Shown here piece after piece: positions 1-5,086 of a stretch of DNA of 6,562 nt. Below the pieces are notes generated by a model. That model saw only the letters and a program-made list of their open reading frames with translations, did not search any database and had not been told where the DNA came from. This DNA is from CAZQQN01 sp964549595. Lineage in GTDB: Bacteria; Bacteroidota; Bacteroidia; CAILMK01; CAYYUA01. Within the stretch, counting starts at the first letter, position 1; each line of letters opens with the position of its first letter. The DNA lies in the NCBI GenBank assembly GCA_964549595.1, contig CAZJWK010000130.1, forward strand, positions 1 through 6,562, read 5' to 3'. Both the position numbers and the translations under genes were made by a program.

Positions 1-15
1 AATAAGGGTGATTCT

Positions 16-212
16 GAGGGGTTGGATTTCCCTTCAGGAGAAGGAAAGGTTTATCATGGGAATAGTAACACGTAGTAACAAGTGGTAATACGTAGTAATA
101 TGGTTGTAGTGCGATTGGGCGTTGGGGTATTTTAGGATAAACGATGGAAATAAGGTGGAAATAAAGTAAAAATGTCATTGAAATGAGGGGGGTCAGAGGG
201 TTGGATTCCCTT
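16..212. repeat. Dispersed imperfect direct repeat pair (~18 bp)
   Basis: Positions 16-34 (GAGGGGTTGGATTTCCCTT) and 196-212 (GAGGGTTGGATTCCCTT) are the same sequence apart from two single-base length differences in a G run and a T run. The copies lie about 180 bp apart and bracket the other simple repeats of this non-coding stretch. They may be remnants of a duplicated intergenic segment; no transposase or clear terminal structure accompanies them. Confidence 0.5.
65..104. repeat. 10-bp tandem repeat, four imperfect copies
   Basis: Four consecutive 10-bp units start at 65, 75, 85 and 95. The first is GTAACACGTA and the third GTAATACGTA; the second and fourth diverge in their last four bases. 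All four begin GTAAYA. The array is non-coding, with stops in all frames nearby. A second mini-repeat, TGGAAATAAGG followed by TGGAAATAAAG, occurs at 145-166. Confidence 0.7.
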
Positions 213-215
213 AAC

Positions 216-264
216 CAACAGCAAATAGCCAAAAGCCAATAGCCAACAGCTAATAGCCAATAGC
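216..264. repeat. 7-bp tandem repeat (CAATAGC-like), seven copies
   Basis: Seven uninterrupted heptamers fill 216-264, all ending in AGC with consensus CAATAGC. Variants are CAACAGC (216 and 244), AAATAGC (223), CAAAAGC (230) and TAATAGC (251); CAATAGC itself is at 237 and 258. An eighth, decayed unit may follow at 265-271. The array lies 10 bp beyond the stop codon of the minus-strand TPR-like gene, so it would be transcribed as its 3' untranslated region unless transcription ends first. The variants keep the 7-bp period exactly, which argues for slippage or selection on period rather than chance. Confidence 0.85.
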
Positions 265-274
265 CCACAACCCC

Positions 275-1786
275 TCATCCCCGCAATTCAGAACCTTGAC
301 CCCTGAACGCCCTCACCTTTCCCATTATCCATTTCCAAAGGGCTTCAAACGGGATCACTTCCAGGTCTTCATAGCCTCCTTCGTATCGGTATTTGGTATT
401 CCGAAGTAAATCATAAGTCTGTTGGGTATCCGAAATGACCTTTTCCGGGTCAAACCCGGCCTTAATGGTTCGATGAAGCAAGCGAAAAAAATAATACATC
501 CTTTTATGGGCTTTGCGCCGGAGGTAACGGTTCATGTAAATTTTTAGGCGCTCTTGTTTATCCAGCAATGCATCCCAATTACCCCTTTCAAAATAGAAAA
601 GGACTTCCAGGAGGATCAAAACAGCATTGAGCCCATATTTATCCGAGGATTTCCGGTGGATTTCATTGATTAGCTTATAAACTTTAAACGTACCCCTTTT
701 GCTTGGCTTATGGGTTGCCTTTGAGTCCCAGCCGGCTTCTGCAATAAAGGACAGGAAACCGTACTGCAAAAAGAAAAGCTCCCTGAGAATGACCGGCAGG
801 TTTTTAAACGCGCGATTGTTAAAAACCTGCCTGATTAGCTGATTGGCCTTATAATAACGCCCCGTTTGGGTTAATAGCAACAAATAAATGTGATTGAAAT
901 AAAACCAATTCCAGTTGGTGCTATCAATCCCTTTAAAGGCTTGATCAGCAAATTTTTGAGCTGTTTGAAAATCCCTTAAGTTCAGGCAGGCCCCCATTTT
1001 TTTGAAGTTAGACTCACCCTGGTGATCGGGATGGTTAAATTCCGGCCGGTTTTTTACATAAGCATCGAAGGTTTGCCAGTGCTGAATAACCTTTTTAAAA
1101 TGATGATTCAGTTCATGGTAAAAGGAATAAAGCCGGGTCCGGTAAAGCAACAACCCATAAAGGGGCCTTTCCCGGTAAGCCTTGTCTGCTTCTTTTAAAG
1201 CCCTTTGTAATTGGTTTTCAATTTCAACGGAATAATAAGAAAAATTCACAAAATGCAATTCAAGGGCATGATAGGCACTTTTTACCCGGTTTTGTAACTG
1301 CAATTGGTACAAGGCTTCCTCGTAATAATATTGGTAATATCGAAAATTCTTATTGCTGCCCGACAGGCTGCTGAAGATCATAAGCATTTCTGAGGCTTCA
1401 TGAAGGATTTCAGGCAAATGGTACCGATCCCCTAATTTAAAGGCTTTGAAGCTGTAAGTTTTAGCGGGTCCCTGGGCATTTAGAAAGCGCAGGAACCGGG
1501 CTATAACCATATACTGGTAGCCTTTGAAAATCTGTTTCTGGTAATGATAGGGCATCCTATCCGGATCGATTATTAGCACCAACCGGCTAAGCTTATCGGT
1601 GAGCCGTTTCTTGTCAAACCGGTTTGCCTGACCACGGGAAATGACATCCGAATCGGGATTCAGCATGCGCAGGTATTTGGGTGGCTTTCTCCCGAAATCT
1701 CCTTTCTGGAAATACCGCATCAACTGCCAATCTTCTCCCTTATACAAATTTTTATGAAGGAATTCCCGGAGATCTCGGATTAACAT
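275..1786 (-). CDS. TPR-like all-helical hypothetical protein
   Basis: This encodes a 503-residue protein with no signal peptide or transmembrane segment, so it is probably cytoplasmic. Its function is not recognised. It is rich in Lys/Arg and strikingly rich in Tyr, Phe and Trp (for example FRYYQYYYEEALYQ at 148-161). Helical hairpins resembling tetratricopeptide repeats are visible at about 261-285 and 296-321, and most of residues 80-460 reads as alternating amphipathic helices. The N-terminal ~80 residues, with a KKRLTDKLSRLV segment at 59-70, may match the short N-terminal region seen before the helical repeats in uncharacterised Bacteroidota proteins; this is from memory and unverified. 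The start is the ATG at 1784-1786, the most upstream in frame, with no Shine-Dalgarno. The stop is TGA at 275-277. It is divergent from the lipoprotein gene and probably monocistronic; no terminator is visible after it. A scaffold or protein-binding role is only a guess from the fold. Confidence 0.85.
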   Translation of the reverse strand: MLIRDLREFLHKNLYKGEDWQLMRYFQKGDFGRKPPKYLRMLNPDSDVISRGQANRFDKKRLTDKLSRLVLIIDPDRMPYHYQKQIFKGYQYMVIARFLRFLNAQGPAKTYSFKAFKLGDRYHLPEILHEASEMLMIFSSLSGSNKNFRYYQYYYEEALYQLQLQNRVKSAYHALELHFVNFSYYSVEIENQLQRALKEADKAYRERPLYGLLLYRTRLYSFYHELNHHFKKVIQHWQTFDAYVKNRPEFNHPDHQGESNFKKMGACLNLRDFQTAQKFADQAFKGIDSTNWNWFYFNHIYLLLLTQTGRYYKANQLIRQVFNNRAFKNLPVILRELFFLQYGFLSFIAEAGWDSKATHKPSKRGTFKVYKLINEIHRKSSDKYGLNAVLILLEVLFYFERGNWDALLDKQERLKIYMNRYLRRKAHKRMYYFFRLLHRTIKAGFDPEKVISDTQQTYDLLRNTKYRYEGGYEDLEVIPFEALWKWIMGKVRAFRGQGSELRG

Positions 1787-1813
1787 GAAAGCGTATTTGG
1801 TTTTTCAAAGCAA

Positions 1814-1842
1814 CAAATAAGGCATTATTTTACAAAAACAAA
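1814..1842 (-). promoter_or_regulatory. Possible Bacteroidota-type promoter for the TPR-like gene
   Basis: On the minus strand TTTG (plus 1839-1842) is followed after 19 bp by TATTTG (plus 1814-1819). The Bacteroidota primary sigma factor consensus is TTTG, 19-21 bp, TAnnTTTG. The spacing fits but the -7 element lacks the two middle bases. Transcription would start roughly 20 nt before the ATG. The region is AT-rich, so chance similarity is likely enough to keep confidence low. Confidence 0.3.
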
Positions 1843-1908
1843 ATCATTAAATACTGAAAAACAGGGAAAAAGTAAAAAATACTTCCTTTTTTTATAAAAA
1901 TGACTCCC

Positions 1909-1938
1909 TAACAAAAGCTTGTTAACTGATTCAGTAAA
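1909..1938. promoter_or_regulatory. Adjacent inverted repeats, candidate operator
   Basis: Two small dyads abut in the divergent intergenic region. TAACAA (1909-1914) and TTGTTA (1919-1924) flank a 4-nt spacer. ACTGA (1925-1929) and TCAGT (1931-1935) flank a single T, with two more pairs (1922-1923 with 1937-1938) after a mismatch. They lie 46-75 bp before the lipoprotein start and could bind a regulator. No clear -33/-7 promoter match was found for that gene, so their position relative to a promoter is unknown. Arms this short also arise by chance. Confidence 0.25.
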
Positions 1939-1983
1939 GCCCCTATGATCCCCGGATATTAGCAGAAACAAAATTTATCAATT

Positions 1984-2691
1984 ATGCAAAACAAAAGATG
2001 CTTTTCGCTCATAGGATTACTCGTTCTGATTGTGCTAATCCCGTTTACCGGCTGTCAGAAATCCGAATACGGAAATGTAAAACCGGCTAATCACGATCAG
2101 GGATCTCCCGTTTATGCCAACCTGGTTGAACAAAACGCTGCCAACAGTTTAAACTACCTGGGTACCCATCACAACCAGGCTCACGACTACCAGGCCGATG
2201 AAGACTGTATCGATTCCACCGAAAGCGTGCGCTATGACAAGGTCAAAACCTTTATGGACGATTCCCTTTCCGGGAACCACTTTTTAAGCTTTACTGAGAC
2301 GGAAACGGAATATGAAGCCTTCCTCGGGGATACCGCAGGTACCCGTTCCGGGTTGATCGATCTTTCCACAGATTATTTCCCCGATTACCTTAAAAACAAT
2401 GCCTCTTTGAGCAGCACCGTGGAATCCTACTTTGAAGACCTGGAAGATCATTACCAGCAATTTAGTCACTACGATTCATTGGTAGCCGACATCGAAGGGC
2501 TCGAATCCGATGTAAAATCCGATTCCGGTTTAAGTGATGCCCAATCAGACCTCCTCCTGGGTGCCCTGGCGGTAGCCCGGAATGACCTGGCTTATTGGGA
2601 TGATGTCAGGGATGATGCGGATCATCAAAGGGAGGTGATTTATGAAATAGCCGTGACATGTCATTCAAATGCATTAAATCCAAGGAGGTAA
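1984..2691 (+). CDS. Acidic surface lipoprotein of unknown family
   Basis: This encodes a 235-residue lipoprotein precursor. Residues 1-23 form a basic N-terminus and a hydrophobic segment (GLLVLIVLIPF) ending in a lipobox-like FTGC, so Cys24 should be lipidated by the Lgt/LspA pathway. Residues 25-28 (QKSE) resemble the QK(D/E)(D/E)-type export signal described in Capnocytophaga for moving lipoproteins to the cell surface; the match is partial. The mature part is strongly acidic, with many Asp-Ser clusters. A probable helical C-terminal region at about 140-222 includes LSDAQSDLLLGALAVARNDL at 183-202. Only Cys75 and Cys226 remain in the mature chain and could form a disulfide. I recognise no catalytic motif. 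The ATG at 1984 has an A-rich leader and no Shine-Dalgarno. It ends 56 bp before the S74 fibre gene on the same strand with no terminator between them, so co-transcription is likely. A shared role is inference only. Confidence 0.85.
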   Translation: MQNKRCFSLIGLLVLIVLIPFTGCQKSEYGNVKPANHDQGSPVYANLVEQNAANSLNYLGTHHNQAHDYQADEDCIDSTESVRYDKVKTFMDDSLSGNHFLSFTETETEYEAFLGDTAGTRSGLIDLSTDYFPDYLKNNASLSSTVESYFEDLEDHYQQFSHYDSLVADIEGLESDVKSDSGLSDAQSDLLLGALAVARNDLAYWDDVRDDADHQREVIYEIAVTCHSNALNPRR

Positions 2692-2747
2692 TTCCGAAAA
2701 TCCTTGTCAAAGAAAAGAGTAGGAGCAAAAATTGTTAATATTTAATT

Positions 2748-4964
2748 ATGTGGACCAAAAAATTAATTATTTCAGGCGTTTTTTTAGGGATATTCCTTTT
2801 AGGAAATTCTTTATTGGCCCAGGATATGGGTTGCGGAAATTGTGCTAATTTCGGAACCTACCGCCAAGGCAATGAAACAGCCATTATTAACCATTTTTTC
2901 ACATGCCCCTCAAACAATTGTAATGATGCAGGTGGAGCATTTAACCTTGTAGGCGGCTCTAATTCTCGGGATTTTTTTAATACCCAGGCAGCAGAAAACT
3001 CCATAGCTTATGGTGACGGGGCAAGGGTAAATGGCCAGGAATCCTTTGTTTTAGGGACCAGTGTGGACAATAACGGTTTTAACAAAACCTATGTTTTTGG
3101 TGAAGGTATTCAAGCCGTTGCTGATAGGTCTTTGAATGTGGGATGGAATGGCAATTTAGAATTTGTAGTAAATGGGACCGCGGCACCAGGAAATCCCCAG
3201 GGAGTATTCATGGCACCCCCGAATACATCTCGTGTGGGTATTGGTACGACCAATCCGCCTAATTCCAAATTTACCATTGAAGGGAACGGAGGCCCGAGCA
3301 ATACTGACCCGGCAATTTTAGTAAGAGACGCCAACCAGAATAGAAGGTTAAACATTAGGAATGACGGCTGGACCGGTTTCAGCAATGACCCCAGTGCGCC
3401 TTATTTCTTTACAGAAACAAACAGATCTCCTTTTACCCAGAACTCATCTGGTGATGGCAAAGCCAATATTGTCCAGAACTACGATAATTTTCCTTCTTTT
3501 AAAAATTTAGCAGGTGGAGGAGGAAATGATGCCAAATGGCTGGCTTTAGGCGAACGCCCGCCTGCTTCTTCTACTACCAATAATGACCAAGTAGCTTATG
3601 GGCTGGCCAATGTATGGCAAAACAATGCCGCCAATTTTGTGTTACTGGACCAAGATCCTGGAACCAGCGGTCAAACTGCAGAAAAGGATTTGGCCATTAC
3701 CTTCCAGGATGTTTGGAATCAAAGCAGTAGTTCGGCACTAACAGATCCAGCCAATGCAGGCAATCGCATCCGGTTTCTCTTTAGAAACTCGAATGATATT
3801 GATGACAACAACTCCAAATTCGAACTCATGAGCCTCGAGCCCACAGGCCAGGTGGGTATTGGTGATTTTAGCGGCAGCCAAACCCCAAAAGGAGCCAAGG
3901 GCGCCCTGGACATTCGTTCAGAAGGCAATGGTACTGATATTATTTTCAACGTTAGAACGGATGTTACCAATAATCCTCAAACGGCTTTAAGGCTAAGAGG
4001 AGATGGGAATTTTGGTGTTGGTACTCCTTCCCCATCTGCAAGATTGGTGGCGCAAGGGGATGGAACGAATAATTCTGCGTTTGCTTTTAAAGCCCAAGAT
4101 GGTAATGGAAATAACATACTTTCCATTAGAAATGACGGCAGAGTAGGAATAGGCACTACCTCGCCCAATGACCAACTTGAAATTACATCTGCTGATCCAA
4201 TTAAACCGCAAGGTGGTGATTGGGATGCTCCATCTGATAAAAGGCTTAAAAAGAATATTGAAAATTACAAAGATGGAATAAATGAATTGATGAAAATCAG
4301 ACCTGTATGGTATGAGTATAATTCAATAATGAAGCAGGTTGATTCAGATGAAAAGAATATTGGGGTAATTGCTCAAGAAACAAAAGAAGTTGCTCCTTAC
4401 ATGGTAGAGAAATCTTATAAAGTGGATGGGAAGAAGTATTATACATTAAATTCAACTGCATTTACTTATATGTTAATAAATGCTGTTCAAAAGCATGAAA
4501 AACAACTTCAAGAGCAAAAAGCCCAAAACCAATCGCTTAAAGATAAGGTCCAGAAGCAAAAGGAACAAATCAACCAGCTTCGTAATGACTTGAACCAATT
4601 GGCTGAGCAGGTCAACGGCAATGCCAATAGCTTTGAAAAAGCGGATACTGAAAACCTAAATAAACGCACGGTTTCTATTGGTAAGAACGACAATGCCAAG
4701 CAGGCCATGCTGCTCCAAAACCGACCCAACCCGTACAGTGGGGAAACCGTCATTCCCTACTACCTGCCCAAGGATTTTAAAAGCGCTAACCTGTTGATCA
4801 CCAACACCAATGGACAGGTTATCAAGCGCATCACTTTGCAGCAGGCTGGTAAAAGCGAACTCACTCTTCGCACTGAAGGCTTGAATGCCGGGCAGTACCT
4901 GTATAGCCTCATCGTGGATGGGCGTAAGATCCAAACCCGGAAAATGGTGATTAGTAAAAAATAA
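2748..4964 (+). CDS. T9SS-secreted fibre-like protein with S74 chaperone domain
   Basis: This encodes a 738-residue secreted protein, probably a trimeric surface fibre. Residues 1-24 are a signal peptide (cleavage near LLA|QD). The only cysteines, 29, 32, 53 and 58, cluster just after it. Residues 84-132 resemble YadA-head repeats (SIAYGDGARVNGQESFVLG). 'VGIGTT'-type motifs near 163, 369, 423 and 466 are common in phage tail fibres and Bacteroidota fibre proteins. Residues 496-585 are a peptidase S74 intramolecular chaperone domain beginning SDKRLKKNIENYKDG. Ser496 and Lys501 match the catalytic Ser-Lys spacing of phage endosialidase chaperones, which cleave just before the Ser. A coiled coil spans about 580-622. 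Residues 653-738 are a type A T9SS sorting domain, from NRPNPYSGETVIPYYLP to the end RKMVISKK. The start has no usable Shine-Dalgarno; AGGAG at 2721 is too far away. Coding DNA for the S74 domain is about 29% GC against about 50% for the sorting domain. Adhesion is inferred. Confidence 0.95.
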   Translation: MWTKKLIISGVFLGIFLLGNSLLAQDMGCGNCANFGTYRQGNETAIINHFFTCPSNNCNDAGGAFNLVGGSNSRDFFNTQAAENSIAYGDGARVNGQESFVLGTSVDNNGFNKTYVFGEGIQAVADRSLNVGWNGNLEFVVNGTAAPGNPQGVFMAPPNTSRVGIGTTNPPNSKFTIEGNGGPSNTDPAILVRDANQNRRLNIRNDGWTGFSNDPSAPYFFTETNRSPFTQNSSGDGKANIVQNYDNFPSFKNLAGGGGNDAKWLALGERPPASSTTNNDQVAYGLANVWQNNAANFVLLDQDPGTSGQTAEKDLAITFQDVWNQSSSSALTDPANAGNRIRFLFRNSNDIDDNNSKFELMSLEPTGQVGIGDFSGSQTPKGAKGALDIRSEGNGTDIIFNVRTDVTNNPQTALRLRGDGNFGVGTPSPSARLVAQGDGTNNSAFAFKAQDGNGNNILSIRNDGRVGIGTTSPNDQLEITSADPIKPQGGDWDAPSDKRLKKNIENYKDGINELMKIRPVWYEYNSIMKQVDSDEKNIGVIAQETKEVAPYMVEKSYKVDGKKYYTLNSTAFTYMLINAVQKHEKQLQEQKAQNQSLKDKVQKQKEQINQLRNDLNQLAEQVNGNANSFEKADTENLNKRTVSIGKNDNAKQAMLLQNRPNPYSGETVIPYYLPKDFKSANLLITNTNGQVIKRITLQQAGKSELTLRTEGLNAGQYLYSLIVDGRKIQTRKMVISKK
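4233..4502 (+). other. AT-rich S74 chaperone module within the fibre gene
   Basis: These codons (residues 496-585) encode the S74 chaperone/autoprotease. A hand count gives 70 G+C in positions 4261-4500 (29%), against 90 in 4741-4920 (50%) for the sorting domain. Line 3841-3900, in the preceding fibre shaft, reaches about 57%. The predicted self-cleavage point lies between 4232 and 4233. The change in composition follows the domain edges, which suggests that this module was acquired or exchanged separately. Confidence 0.7.
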
Positions 4965-4989
4965 TGGTTAAAAGCAATGGTATTTTGTG

Positions 4990-5025
4990 GCCGGCCCTGA
5001 GCTTCTTATCAGGGCCGGCTTTTTT
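4990..5025 (+). terminator. Strong intrinsic terminator after the S74 fibre gene
   Basis: An 11-bp perfect GC-rich stem (GCCGGCCCTGA at 4990-5000 with TCAGGGCCGGC at 5009-5019) encloses an 8-nt loop and is followed by six T residues (5020-5025). It begins 25 nt after the TAA of the fibre gene. There is no matching T run on the other strand, so it works for the plus strand only. It separates the lipoprotein-fibre unit from the propeller gene, which must have its own promoter. Confidence 0.93.
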
Positions 5026-5035
5026 AATGGTAAAC

Positions 5036-5066
5036 TTGGCATTCCATAGAATTGTTTCTAAATTGT
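5036..5066 (+). promoter_or_regulatory. Weak candidate promoter for the propeller gene
   Basis: TTGG at 5036-5039 and TAAATTGT at 5059-5066 are separated by 19 bp, the spacing of Bacteroidota -33 (TTTG) and -7 (TAnnTTTG) elements. Both boxes match only partly. The terminator just upstream means that a promoter must lie between 5026 and 5086, and this is the best candidate there. The start codon at 5087 has no Shine-Dalgarno. Confidence 0.3.
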
Positions 5067-5086
5067 ATTGGACAAGTAAGTAGCTT

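Noticed and set aside
196..215. GGTT/AACC dyad as a terminator for the TPR-like gene
   Set aside because: The stem is only about 4 bp, the loop is long, and no T run follows on the minus strand.
216..264. CRISPR array
   Set aside because: The units are 7 bp with no spacers, far from the 23-50 bp repeat plus spacer pattern, and no cas gene is present.
2284..2469. Minus-strand open frame inside the lipoprotein gene
   Set aside because: It is antisense to a gene with clear lipoprotein features and has no start signals or recognisable domain.
2683..2706. Perfect AGGAGG followed by a TTG codon, possible small gene start
   Set aside because: AGGAGG is the last two Arg codons of the lipoprotein gene. 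The TTG at 2704 opens only 13 codons before a stop at 2743, and the other genes here do not use Shine-Dalgarno sites. It is 60 nt from the next ATG.
3110..4934. Several minus-strand open frames of 63-92 codons inside the fibre gene
   Set aside because: All are antisense shadows of a gene with a continuous, well-supported domain order.
2748..4964. Prophage tail fibre
   Set aside because: S74 and VGIGTT motifs occur in phage fibres, but this protein has a signal peptide and a T9SS sorting domain, and no phage structural gene is next to it.
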